From CADCTB01 sp038214685 (GTDB lineage Bacteria > Actinomycetota > Acidimicrobiia > Acidimicrobiales > AC-14), in contig JBBQRO010000022.1 in the NCBI GenBank assembly GCA_038214685.1, forward strand, positions 1 to 37,363: DNA of 37,363 bases, read 5' to 3'. The position numbers were made by a program, and so were the translations under genes. The notes beneath the pieces are model-generated. The model was not told where the DNA came from, searched no databases, and worked only from the letters and a program-made list of their open reading frames with translations. Positions 7,592-16,258 of this stretch are shown here, one piece after another. Position 1 is the first letter of the stretch, and the number at the start of each line of letters is the position of its first letter.

Positions 7592-9735
7592 TCATGGCCG
7601 GCAAGGTCGCCCGGACCGAGGTCGCTCCTCCTCGTGCTGACGTCGGCTCTACGTCGGATGAGGAGCAGAGAGCCGACGGGCCTCGATCGAGAGCCGTCAG
7701 TGCGTACGGGCTGGGCCTGGTCTGCGCGCTGCTGGTCGGCGGAGGGTTCAGCCTGGGTGTGTACGGGTCCAATCTCCACAACGGTCTCATCGCTGCGGCG
7801 TTCACTGCGGTCGGCGTCTTCGTGGTCCGCCGGCGTCCCGGGAACCGGGAGGGCTGGCTGTTCATCGCCAACGGCGTCGCCCACGCCGTGATGTTCTTCG
7901 GGCGCCAGTACGGCGGCTATGCCAGCACGCACGAGGGCACCTCCCTTCCGGGCGTTACATGGGTGACCTGGGTCGGGGTGTGGCCGCTCGCTCTGGTGTT
8001 GGTTCTCTCCGGTGTCACCATCATGTGCTTCCCCGACGGACGGCTGCCATCGGCCCGATGGCGGGTGACGGTGGCGGTCATGGTGGCGATCGCGGCCGTG
8101 ATGTCCCTGGTTTCGGCGCTGTGGCCCGTCGAGTACGCCTCCAACTCGCTCTCGGTGCCCCACCCGTTCCACCCGGGTGGATCCGCAGCGGCGGGTGAAC
8201 GGTGGGCCCCGGTGGAGAAGACCTTCTATCCCCTGTTCCAGTTCGCCTGGGCCGCCTGCGTGGTCGCCCGGCTCCGGCGGGCCGAGGGTGACGAAGCGCA
8301 GCAGCTCAAGTGGTTCGTGTATTCGGTGGCCGTGGGTGCCGTCGGCATGATCCTGGGATTGGTGCTCTTCGGCTCTCCGGCCATCGGAGTCCTCCTCGTG
8401 CCGGCCATTCCCATCGCCGCCGGCGTTGCCATCGTCAAGTACCGCCTTTACGACATCGACCCCGTGATCAACAAGACCCTGGTGATCGGGGCCATGGCCG
8501 CGTTGATCACCGCCACCTATGTCGCCTTGGTGGTCGGTGTCGGTCGTCTGCTCGGGGTAGCCGAAGGCCGCGACCTGAGGTTGTCCCTGGTGGCTACTGC
8601 CATGGTGGCCGTGGCGTTCGAGCCCGCCCGACGCCGTGTGCAGAGCTGGGCGGACCGGCTCGTCTACGGCCACCGCCCAACCCCATATGAAGCCCTTGCC
8701 CGGCTGTCGACCCAGCTCACGTTGGACGGCCAGCGCGCCGACCTGCTTGCCGGGCTGGCGTCGACCTTCGCCGACGGCGTGGGAGCAGCCGAGGCGACGT
8801 TGTGGGTGGGCAGCGAGGCCGACCTCGTGGCCGTCGCCTCATGGCCGCCCCAGGATGGCCACACGGTGCAACCGGCCGCCGCCGCTGACCTGGCCTCGCT
8901 GGAGCAGGGCGGGCGGACCTACGTCAGGCCGATCGTGCACCAGGGCGCGCTTCGGGGCGCTGTCACCCTCACCAAGGAGCCGGGCGAAGCCTTGACCGGG
9001 GCCGAGGACCGCCTGCTCAGCGATCTCGTCGGCCAGGCCGGCCTCGTCATCGACAACGTGGGCCTCGCCGCCGAGCTCCAGCACCGTCTCAATCAGATAT
9101 CTGCCCAGGCCGAGGAGCTGCGAGCCGCAGCCAAGCGCATCGTGGCCGCCCAGGACCACGCTCGGCAGCGCATCGAGCGCGACCTCCACGACGGCGCCCA
9201 GCAGGGGCTTGTCACCCTGGCCCTCGGCCTGCAGACGGTGGCTGACCGCGCTGCGTCCATTGGCGACGCCGACCTCATGCGGGCAGTCGACAAGGCGCGA
9301 CGCCAGCTCGCCGAGGCGTTGGCCGAGCTGCGCGAGATGGCCCGGGGCATCCATCCGCCGATGCTGACCGAGGAGGGTCTCGAGGCCGCACTCGGCATTC
9401 TGGCCGAGCGCTCGGCCGTCCCCGTGCACCTGGAGGTCGACCTGGCCCGGCGCCTGGTGCAGGAGGTGGAGGCCACGGCCTATTTCGTCGTGAGCGAGGC
9501 GCTGACGAACGCAGCGAAGCACTCGGGCGCCTCGCGCGTCGTGGTCGCCGCGCATGTCGACGATGGCCGGCTGCGGGTCGAGGTGAGTGACAATGGCCAC
9601 GGTGGAGCGGACAAGGCCCGGGGAAGCGGGCTGCAAGGTCTGGCCGACCGCCTCGCAACCCTCAACGGGCGGCTGACGGTGGACAGCCCGGCAGAGGGCG
9701 GCACCCGGCTGTGGGCCGACATCCCGTGCGACTGA
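7588..9735 (+). CDS. Membrane sensor histidine kinase (NarX/DesK class, HisKA_3)
   Basis: A 715-residue kinase that autophosphorylates and passes phosphate to a NarL-type regulator. The N-terminal ~340 residues have about eight hydrophobic segments and the loop KYRLYDIDPVINKTL typical of multi-helix actinobacterial sensors. A GAF-like domain follows (~390-495), then a coiled coil. The dimerisation/phospho-acceptor motif is RIERDLHDGAQQ with H534, and the HATPase domain has EALTNAAKHS (N box) and DNGHGGADKARGSGLQG (G box). The GTG at 7588 overlaps the receiver stop; an ATG two codons later is also possible. The stop overlaps the next regulator, its likely partner. Confidence 0.92.
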   Translation: MIMAGKVARTEVAPPRADVGSTSDEEQRADGPRSRAVSAYGLGLVCALLVGGGFSLGVYGSNLHNGLIAAAFTAVGVFVVRRRPGNREGWLFIANGVAHAVMFFGRQYGGYASTHEGTSLPGVTWVTWVGVWPLALVLVLSGVTIMCFPDGRLPSARWRVTVAVMVAIAAVMSLVSALWPVEYASNSLSVPHPFHPGGSAAAGERWAPVEKTFYPLFQFAWAACVVARLRRAEGDEAQQLKWFVYSVAVGAVGMILGLVLFGSPAIGVLLVPAIPIAAGVAIVKYRLYDIDPVINKTLVIGAMAALITATYVALVVGVGRLLGVAEGRDLRLSLVATAMVAVAFEPARRRVQSWADRLVYGHRPTPYEALARLSTQLTLDGQRADLLAGLASTFADGVGAAEATLWVGSEADLVAVASWPPQDGHTVQPAAAADLASLEQGGRTYVRPIVHQGALRGAVTLTKEPGEALTGAEDRLLSDLVGQAGLVIDNVGLAAELQHRLNQISAQAEELRAAAKRIVAAQDHARQRIERDLHDGAQQGLVTLALGLQTVADRAASIGDADLMRAVDKARRQLAEALAELREMARGIHPPMLTEEGLEAALGILAERSAVPVHLEVDLARRLVQEVEATAYFVVSEALTNAAKHSGASRVVVAAHVDDGRLRVEVSDNGHGGADKARGSGLQGLADRLATLNGRLTVDSPAEGGTRLWADIPCD

Positions 9736-10370
9736 TCCTGGCCGACGATGCGGTGCTGTTCCGCGAGGGGATGGCCCGCATCCTCACTGAGGCCGGCTTT
9801 GAGATCACCGGGCAGGCGGGGAACCCGACCGAGCTGCTCGACCTCGTCCGCCACGATGCCCCCGACGTGGCCATCGTCGACATCCGGATGCCGCCCGGCC
9901 ACTCCAGCGAAGGAGTCGAGGCGGCGGTCGAGATCCGACGGACCGCGCCCGCCGTCGGGTTGCTTCTCCTCTCCCAGCACGTCGAGACCCACTACGCCGT
10001 ACGGCTGATGACGGAGTTCGACGGCGCGGTCGGGTACCTCCTCAAGGACCGGGTCTCCGACCTGACCACCTTCGCCAGCGACGTGCGCCGTATCGGCAAC
10101 GGGGACTGCGTGATCGACCCCGAACTGGTGGCCAGGCTGGTAGCGAAGAAGCGCGAGCGCGACCCCCTCGGTGCCCTGACCGAGCGAGAGCGGGCGGTGC
10201 TCGCGCTCATGGCGCAGGGACGCTCGAACAGCGGACTGTCGGCGGAGTTGTGTCTCAGCGCCAAGACGGTCGAGGCGCACGTGAGGAGCATCTTCACCAA
10301 ACTTGACCTTCCTCCGGCGAGTATCGATCACCGGCGGGTGCTGGCGGTGCTGGCCTTCCTGCGCTCGTAG
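9726..10370 (+). CDS. NarL/LuxR-family response regulator
   Basis: A 214-residue transcription factor. The receiver starts MRLILADDAVLFREGMARIL with acceptor D52 (VAIVDIRMP) and lysine in YLLKDR. The C-terminal LuxR-type HTH reads LTERERAVLALMAQGRSNSG...LSAKTVEAHVRSIFTKLDL. The GTG at 9726 matches the usual N-terminus of the family; an in-frame GTG at 9711 would add five atypical residues. It overlaps the end of the kinase gene by 10 bases and is its probable cognate partner. Target genes are not evident; the cluster itself is a candidate. Confidence 0.92.
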   Translation: MRLILADDAVLFREGMARILTEAGFEITGQAGNPTELLDLVRHDAPDVAIVDIRMPPGHSSEGVEAAVEIRRTAPAVGLLLLSQHVETHYAVRLMTEFDGAVGYLLKDRVSDLTTFASDVRRIGNGDCVIDPELVARLVAKKRERDPLGALTERERAVLALMAQGRSNSGLSAELCLSAKTVEAHVRSIFTKLDLPPASIDHRRVLAVLAFLRS

Positions 10371-10437
10371 TTCTCTCCCGGCCGCAGCCCACAGCAGCGG
10401 CCCGGTTCGCTGTTCCAATCTCAACGGAAGCTTGTCA

Positions 10438-10485
10438 GACGCTCTCGTTCTCCGAGGTCAATGTGTCAAGTGCGCATGACCTGCA
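10438..10485. repeat. Dispersed repeat, short core copy
   Basis: CTCTCGTTCTCCGAGG followed by TCAATGTGTCAAGTGCGCATGACC closely matches 5583-5630 and the right ends of the long copies. It sits directly before the second histidine kinase gene and includes an in-frame GTG (10463), which argues against that GTG being the real start of the kinase. Confidence 0.6.
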
Positions 10486-10540
10486 GTCAGATTGCCCTTC
10501 GACCGTCTCCCCTGGGCCGGTGGGCCATCATGGGTCTACG

Positions 10541-12559
10541 GTGACGACGACTCAGGTGCTCGGGCGGTGGGCGGCTCTGGCTTCAGGCGCTCTGACGGTT
10601 GGAATGGTTCCGCTCGTCCTGATTGCTGAGCGGGCCCCGGGGGCCAGCCCCGTCGGCGAGTGGATCATTGGTTGCTATGCGCCTGGCTTCGCTGCGTCGG
10701 GTTGGTGGCTGATCCGCCGGCGTCCGGATCTGTTGCTCGGGCCGATCTATCTGGTCGCCGGGCTGACGGCCGCCATCGCCGGGTTTTCTGCCGGGTGGGC
10801 TGCGGCCGCGGTGGCCCAGGGGTGGGACGGCGTCGACTGGGGTTTGTGGGTCTTCTCCTGGATGTGGATACCTCATCTCGTTCTGGCCCCGTACGCGTTG
10901 CTGATCTTCCCCGACGGTGCGATCGAGTCGTCCCGATGGCGGCGCCTTGCGCTCCTCCCACTGGTGTTCGCAGCGGTGGCGATGCTGGCTCGAGCCGTGT
11001 CCCCAGGGTCGATCGTGACCACGCCCGACAAGCCCGATGGGCCCCTCCCGGAATTGGTGAACCCGGTCGGGTCGTGGTTGGCGGGCGATGCCGTCGCTGC
11101 CGTCGCTGGGGCGGCGTTCCTTATGATGGTGGTGAGCATCTTCGCCGCTCAGTTCAGCGTGGTGGTTCGGTGGCGGCGGGCTGAAGGATTGCGCCGGCGT
11201 CAGCTTCGGTTGGCTGCGGCCACGGTGGTCCTAGGACAGTTGGCCACGGTGTTCATCTTCGCCCTACCCCAGGAGATCGGCCCGACGTTTGCGGTCGCTG
11301 AGACATTCCTGTTGCAGATGCTCATCGCCGGGGCGATATTGCGTTGGCGTCTCTACGACGTGGGGGTGGTGGTGCGCCGCTCGGTGCTCGCAGTGGCACT
11401 CTTGGTGGCGGCACTTGGCGTGTACGGAGCAATGGTGGTGGTGGTGTCGAACGCTATCGGCGGCTACGGGCCGGTGGCATCGAGCCTTGCGGCCATGGTC
11501 GCCATCTTCGTGTTCGGTCCTCTATCGCTCGTCATCCGCCGCGGCGTGGATCAGCTGTTCTACGGCCGTCAGGGAGATCCGTATGCTGTCCTCTCGTCGT
11601 TGACACGGCGCCATTCCCATGCAGCGGACCCCGAAGCTGCGCTCACGGCGATCATCGAAGCGCTGCTCGTTGAGCTCCGGCTTCCTTACGTCGGCGTCCT
11701 CTCATCCGAGGACGGGGTGCTCGTCGAGCGGGGCGCCCCGGAACCGGGCGATGAACCGCTTCAGCTCGTCTTGACCTATCAGGGGGAGGAAGTCGGCGAG
11801 CTGCGGGTGGGTCACCGATGGGCGACAACGCAGGTTTCCCCACCCGAGCGTGAGCTGCTCGACGACCTGGCCCGCCAGGTCGGGTCCGTGGTGCAAGCGG
11901 TCTCGATGCGACGCAACTTGATCCAAGCCCGGGCAAGCCTGGTGATCTCACGGGAGGAGGAGCGTCGACGGCTGCAGCGAGACCTTCACGACGGTCTCGG
12001 ACCCGTGCTGACCGGTGTCACCATGAAGCTTGACGCCGCGGTTAACCACTTGCGGTGCGGCACAAGTCAGGCCGAGGAACTGATCGTGAAGGCCCGGGAG
12101 GAGCTGGGGATGGCCACGGTCGATGTACGTCGGATCGCCTACTCCCTGGGTGACCCGGCGCTTGAGACCATCGGCCTGGCCCGATCGCTCCAGGATTATC
12201 TTGATCGGCTCCGACATGGCAGCGCTATCGAGTTTGAGATGACTGTTGAGCACCTTCCGCCGCTGGCGGCGGCCGTCGAGTTGGCCGCCTACCGGGTTGC
12301 GGTCGAAGCCGTGGCGAACGTGATTCGCCACGCCGGGGCGACACGCTGCACCGTGAGACTCAGCGGGACCGATGGCCTTCGCGTGTGCGTCGCCGACAAC
12401 GGGCGAGGCTTGGGGACCAACTGGCGCGTGGGCGTCGGTGTGCGATCGATGCGGGAACGAGTCAGTGAGCTAGGAGGGACGATTGAGATTCAGAGTGATC
12501 CGCTCGGCGGGACCACCGTCGAGGTCTCGATGCCGCTTCAGGAACGGCAGCCTTTGTGA
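10541..12559 (+). CDS. Membrane sensor histidine kinase (HisKA_3)
   Basis: A 672-residue kinase related in layout to the one at 7588. About nine hydrophobic segments span the first ~340 residues (the last around VLAVALLVAALGVYGAMVVVV), followed by a GAF-like domain (~380-460), the acceptor motif RLQRDLHDGLGPVL with H483, and an HATPase domain with AVANVIRHAGA (N box) and DNGRGLG (G box). The GTG at 10541 is preferred over 10463, which lies inside a dispersed repeat. Its stop overlaps the following regulator start (TGATG), its likely partner. The signal sensed is unknown. Confidence 0.9.
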   Translation: MTTTQVLGRWAALASGALTVGMVPLVLIAERAPGASPVGEWIIGCYAPGFAASGWWLIRRRPDLLLGPIYLVAGLTAAIAGFSAGWAAAAVAQGWDGVDWGLWVFSWMWIPHLVLAPYALLIFPDGAIESSRWRRLALLPLVFAAVAMLARAVSPGSIVTTPDKPDGPLPELVNPVGSWLAGDAVAAVAGAAFLMMVVSIFAAQFSVVVRWRRAEGLRRRQLRLAAATVVLGQLATVFIFALPQEIGPTFAVAETFLLQMLIAGAILRWRLYDVGVVVRRSVLAVALLVAALGVYGAMVVVVSNAIGGYGPVASSLAAMVAIFVFGPLSLVIRRGVDQLFYGRQGDPYAVLSSLTRRHSHAADPEAALTAIIEALLVELRLPYVGVLSSEDGVLVERGAPEPGDEPLQLVLTYQGEEVGELRVGHRWATTQVSPPERELLDDLARQVGSVVQAVSMRRNLIQARASLVISREEERRRLQRDLHDGLGPVLTGVTMKLDAAVNHLRCGTSQAEELIVKAREELGMATVDVRRIAYSLGDPALETIGLARSLQDYLDRLRHGSAIEFEMTVEHLPPLAAAVELAAYRVAVEAVANVIRHAGATRCTVRLSGTDGLRVCVADNGRGLGTNWRVGVGVRSMRERVSELGGTIEIQSDPLGGTTVEVSMPLQERQPL

Positions 12560-13206
12560 TGGGCCGCGCTGTTCGGATCGTCGTCGCCGACGATCACCCC
12601 ATCGTACGTGAGGGTGCTCGAGCACTGATCGAGTCCATCGACGGGTTGGAGTTCCTCGGTGAGGCGGCAAACGGAGCGGAAGCCATCTCCATCGCCGCAG
12701 AGATGTCACCCGACGTCGTGCTCATGGATCTGCACATGCCGGTCGTGGACGGGATAGAAGCGACCCGGGTGATCACCACCTCGTCGAGCATCGCCGTGCT
12801 GGTCATCTCGATGCTCGACGATGATGCAAGCGTCTTCGCGGCGATGCAGGCCGGCGCCAGGGGATACGTACTAAAGGGAGCGGCTCCCGAGGACCTCGAA
12901 CGGGCAATCCGTGCAGTGGATCGCGGGGACGCCGTGTTCGGCGCAGGAATCGCACAGCGGATCCTCGGCGCCCTCGCCACCGCCCCTCGGATCAATCCTG
13001 AGGTGGTGTTCCCCGAGCTCACGGACCGGGAACGTGAGATCCTTGATCATGTCGCCCGAGGTGAGGCGAACGGAACCATCGCCCACGTGTTGTCGCTGAG
13101 CCCACGCACCGTGGCGAACCACGTCTCCAACGTCTTGAACAAGCTCCAAGCCGTGGATCGGGCTCAAGTCATCATTCGCGCTCGCGAAGCCGGCCTCGGG
13201 AGCTGA
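12559..13206 (+). CDS. NarL/LuxR-family response regulator
   Basis: A 215-residue regulator. The receiver has VVADDHPIVREGARALIE, acceptor D57 (VVLMDLHMPVVDG) and lysine in YVLKGA. The output HTH reads LTDREREILDHVARGEANGT...LSPRTVANHVSNVLNKLQ. The ATG at 12559 overlaps the kinase stop by one base; a GTG three bases earlier is an alternative. It is more canonical than the regulator at 9726 and is the natural partner of the kinase just upstream. It closes the five-gene two-component series. Confidence 0.93.
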   Translation: MGRAVRIVVADDHPIVREGARALIESIDGLEFLGEAANGAEAISIAAEMSPDVVLMDLHMPVVDGIEATRVITTSSSIAVLVISMLDDDASVFAAMQAGARGYVLKGAAPEDLERAIRAVDRGDAVFGAGIAQRILGALATAPRINPEVVFPELTDREREILDHVARGEANGTIAHVLSLSPRTVANHVSNVLNKLQAVDRAQVIIRAREAGLGS

Positions 13207-13307
13207 AGCGCCCCGATGCGACGTCACGGGAGCGTCGTGCAGATCTCACGCCCACCCGTGATCGCAGACCGATGACAACGTGATGCCAGATCAGGTCCAC
13301 TGGCGTC

Positions 13308-13565
13308 ATGGTCCAACTCGCAATGCTCCTGTTTGGTTTTCCTATCGGCTACTTCATGTCCCGAAGTCAGCGGGCGGCACTCTTGGTCACGACCGCTGTG
13401 GCGTTGGTCCTCCTGATCCCACAGACGTTTTGGGTCAACTCGGACAACCCGAGTGACATCAACGGCGGCTACTGGCAGATCCAAGCCATCACCCTCGCCG
13501 TTGGACTGGGACTCACCCTGCTCGGGCGCAGGGTCCGGCAGAACCGTCGCGCAAGCACCGTCTAA
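13308..13565 (+). CDS. Small membrane protein, unknown
   Basis: An 85-residue protein with three hydrophobic stretches: LAMLLFGFPIGYFM, AALLVTTAVALVLLIPQTF and IQAITLAVGLGLTLLG, ending in a basic tail (RRVRQNRRASTV). Upstream bases show only a weak ribosome site, so the start is tentative. It follows the two-component cluster by 100 bases on the same strand and may be a separate unit. No family recognised; helix pattern and codon bias support it being real. Confidence 0.55.
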   Translation: MVQLAMLLFGFPIGYFMSRSQRAALLVTTAVALVLLIPQTFWVNSDNPSDINGGYWQIQAITLAVGLGLTLLGRRVRQNRRASTV

Positions 13566-13712
13566 CTACGTCGAACGGTCCGTTTCCCATCGGTTTCCCT
13601 GCCTCCTTCGGCACCCGTGCGCATCCACCGATTCGGTGCCATCTCATGCGGCGCCCCATCGGACGGGACCGACCCCGGCTGGAGGAGCATGGGTCATGCG
13701 GGGAGTTTCGCC

Positions 13713-13905
13713 ATGAGCAGTTCGTCGCCCGCACCGGCGGAGCTGGCCAGCATCAGCTTCGCCTTCCAGTGCGCCTAGGCCGGCCAAGGATCGTTGATCG
13801 TGATCCTCGCCGAGCCTGGCGGGGGCAAGAGCCGGCTGGTCGAGGAGGTCGGGTCGAGGCTCGCTTCGTCAGGAACGGGGCTCGTGTGGGACCGGGCGGT
13901 CGAGC
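13713..13905 (+). pseudogene. P-loop NTPase relic with internal stop
   Basis: One frame reads MSSSSPAPAELASISFAFQ, hits a TAG at 13776-13778, then continues without a shift into SLIVILAEPGGGKSRLVEEV, a Walker A loop (EPGGGKS) in a beta-strand/helix context typical of NACHT/AAA-type ATPases. No Walker B follows, because the frame runs into the dispersed repeat at 13908. It is a nonsense-mutated and truncated fragment inside a region of broken genes. Confidence 0.5.
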
Positions 13906-13907
13906 TC

Positions 13908-14032
13908 CCCGCTTCCCGCCACGCGGCACCCGGGGGCCGACGGCGTGTCGCCTCACAACGCGATCCGGAGCGCCAGGCCGTCTCCGAACGCCGGCCATGT
14001 GTCGCAGTCGTAGGCGTTCTCGTTCAACGAGG
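13908..14032. repeat. Dispersed repeat, long copy B
   Basis: Second long copy of the element at 2559-2689; it differs by small indels (one or two bases near CTCCCCGCxTCC and CGTCTCC) and scattered substitutions. It is embedded between the P-loop relic and the relaxase relic, which links the repeat to mobile DNA. Confidence 0.7.
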
Positions 14033-14288
14033 AGAACGTCCACGTCACCGAGGGCATCTCTCGCCCAACGGAATGGCACCGATAGCTGGCGGAACTCTTT
14101 GCCCTTCCACGGCCGGGCCGGTCCCGGTTGCGTGCGTCGATCGCCCACGACATCTCGATGTTGGCTCCTGCGGAGGCGCACCCAAATGACTTCGCGCGGC
14201 TGATGTCGTCCGACACGACTCTCTGAAAAATACCGGTGTCGCCGCAAGATGGCGTCCTGCGCAGCGGCCTAGCTGCCGACCAGCTCCG

Positions 14289-14900
14289 TTGCGACGGCGG
14301 CGGTCGGGGGCCGATCGATACTACCTGGACCCGGACGAGCCGGCCGGACGATGGTGGGGCCAGGATCGTGGTGCCCTGGAGTTGGCGGTTGAGGTGCAGC
14401 CCGAGCAGCTCGAAGCGCTGTTCCGTGCCCGCCATCCCAGACCCGGTCGTCAGCTTGGTCGAGCCTTCGGGGCCAAATCGGCCCGAGGCTTCGACGCCAC
14501 GTTCTCGGCGCCCAAGAGTGTCTCGGTGCTGTGGGCCTTGTCGCCCGATCCCTTGTCCGGGCCGAGGTGCTGGCGTCTCACGACACCGCGATGGTGGCCG
14601 CCCTCGACTGGCTGGAACGTCACGGCGGTGTCACTCGTCGCGGTCGCGACGGCATCCACCAGGTCGACACCCAAGGCTTGGTGGCGGCGCTGTTTCGCCA
14701 GCACACCAGCCGCAGTGCCGATCCCCAGCTGCATCGACCGAGGACCTCGACGCCCTCGTCGAACTGGTCCGGCGCTATCGTTGGCGCTGGTGTGCGATCC
14801 GACACAGCTTCTCGCCGTCGGCCGGGGTGGGATGTTCGCCCACTGGTGCGAGGCACTACCTACGGGGAGCGGGATCGTGTCCGTAGTCGGCATCTACTGA
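14289..14900 (+). pseudogene. MobF/TrwC-type conjugative relaxase, broken and internally deleted
   Basis: Relaxases nick and pilot plasmid DNA during conjugation. Frame one gives YYLDPDEPAGRWWG and FGAKSARGFDATFSAPKSVS, the diagnostic TrwC-relaxase stretch (SAPKSVSVLWAL). After a shift near 14570, a second frame continues with DTAMVAALDWLERHGGVTR and QHTSRSADPQLH, the start of the metal-binding histidine motif. The first frame then resumes with LVCDPTQLLAVGRGGMFAHW, which belongs to the distant helicase domain of such proteins, so several hundred codons are missing. The N-terminal catalytic tyrosines are absent too. It is a relic of an integrated plasmid or conjugative element. Confidence 0.75.
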
Positions 14901-14981
14901 TAGGCAAGTGGGCGCCACGTCACTTCCACTTCCACCGAACCCACGGGTTTCGTCGCTCGTGTCAGAGCCACCGTACTCACG

Positions 14982-16244
14982 CTAGAGAAATGGCACCGGA
15001 GCGAAAGGCCCGCCCAACGCCGCCTTCGACTCGATGCCGATGAGCTCTTCGAGCAGGGTGGCGTAGACAGATCGGAAGTCGGTGGTGAACCTCAGATCGC
15101 CGCTGTCGAGGTCGGTGAGGCTGGGGTTGTCGCCGTAGAAGCCGCCCTTCACCCGGGCGCCGGCGACGAACACCGGCGCCGCCGTGCCGTGGTCGGTGCC
15201 GCCGCTGCCGTTGGCCGCCACCCGCCGGCCGAACTCGGAGTAGGCGACGAGCGCGACACGCGATCCCTCGGTCGAGCCGTCGAGGCTCCTGAAAAACCCG
15301 CCCACCGCCTCGTCGACGTCGCCGAGCAGCCGGGCATGGGTCTCCTTCTCGTTGGCGTGGGTATCGAAGCCTCCCAGGCTGACGCCGTAGACCCGGGTCG
15401 GCGAGCCGGCCTTGACCAGCCGGGCCACCAGCTCCAGCTGGGGGATGAGCGAGTTGGCACCGCCGGCGCCTTCGAGCGACGTGGAGCCGCTGGCCGCCTC
15501 GTCGTTCTCCGCCTGACCGGCGAGCATGTGAGCGATGGCGTCGTCGACGGTCAGGAGATCGTGACCCGACTGGGACACCCGGGCGGCGAGTGGCGACGCC
15601 CCGGCCGACGGCTGGGCCACGGCGGCGAATGCGGAGCGTATGGCCGGACCACCCGGAAGGGTGAGCGCACCGACGGGGACCGCCGCGCCGGCCGCCTTCT
15701 CCCCACCGAAGATACGGGGGAGGGAGCCTCCGACCGACACCGCCCGCAGCGGATCGGCTCCGGTGGTGTCCAGCCAACGGCCGATCCAGCCGGTGACGAC
15801 CTGGTCGTCAGGCATGGCGCTCTGCCAGATGTCCATCGACCGGAAGTGGCTGCGGTTGGGGTTGGGGTACCCCACGCCGCGCACGATGGCCAGGCGCCGG
15901 GCGTCCCACATGCCCTTCAGCTGCGTCAGATTGGGGTGCAGCCCCAGGCCGTCCCCCAGGGGGAGCACCTGGTCGGGCTGATAGCCGAGGGCGGTGCGGC
16001 CGCCGAGGTAGCCACCGTCCTCGTAGGGGATGACGGTGTTGAGCCCGTCGTTGCCCCCGTAGAGGGTGAGCAGCACGAGGATGCCGTCCTTCCCGGCGCC
16101 CGTCGCCGCCGCCGGGCCGGCTTGGGCCGACGGCCGGGGTGCCGAAGCGGAGCCCCCCGGCTGGCGGGCGAGAACGAGACCAGCGGCGCCGGCCACGCCG
16201 GCCCCCAGTCCACCGAGGACGAATTCGCGACGGGTGATGGGCAT
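14982..16244 (-). CDS. DUF1501 family exported protein
   Basis: A 420-residue protein of the sulfatase/alkaline-phosphatase-like DUF1501 family, normally paired with DUF1800. The N-terminus MPITRREFVLGGLGAGVAG carries a twin-arginine signal, so it should be exported folded. Family features are LLTLYGGNDGLNTVIPYED, GLGLHPNLTQLKGMWD, HFRSMDIWQSA and the C-terminal YSEFGRRVAANGSGGTDHG with a likely metal-binding Asp-His. AGGAG lies six bases before the ATG at 16244; the longer frame to 16358 has no such site and overlaps the upstream gene. It follows the DUF1800 gene by 14 bases in one operon. Biochemical function is unproven. Confidence 0.9.
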   Translation of the reverse strand: MPITRREFVLGGLGAGVAGAAGLVLARQPGGSASAPRPSAQAGPAAATGAGKDGILVLLTLYGGNDGLNTVIPYEDGGYLGGRTALGYQPDQVLPLGDGLGLHPNLTQLKGMWDARRLAIVRGVGYPNPNRSHFRSMDIWQSAMPDDQVVTGWIGRWLDTTGADPLRAVSVGGSLPRIFGGEKAAGAAVPVGALTLPGGPAIRSAFAAVAQPSAGASPLAARVSQSGHDLLTVDDAIAHMLAGQAENDEAASGSTSLEGAGGANSLIPQLELVARLVKAGSPTRVYGVSLGGFDTHANEKETHARLLGDVDEAVGGFFRSLDGSTEGSRVALVAYSEFGRRVAANGSGGTDHGTAAPVFVAGARVKGGFYGDNPSLTDLDSGDLRFTTDFRSVYATLLEELIGIESKAALGGPFAPVPFL

Positions 16245-16258
16245 CGTCGGCTCCTGTC

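Noticed and set aside
7498..8673. 391-codon minus-strand frame opposite the first histidine kinase
   Set aside because: Composition is a shadow of the real kinase frame, with no recognisable domain.
10463..10540. GTG at 10463 as the start of the second histidine kinase
   Set aside because: It lies in a dispersed repeat shared with three other sites, and the added residues are not sensor-like; the GTG at 10541 is preferred.
13224..13260. TCACGGG/CCCGTGA as a terminator after the last response regulator
   Set aside because: Arms of 7 bp with a loop over 20 bases; too weak to support.
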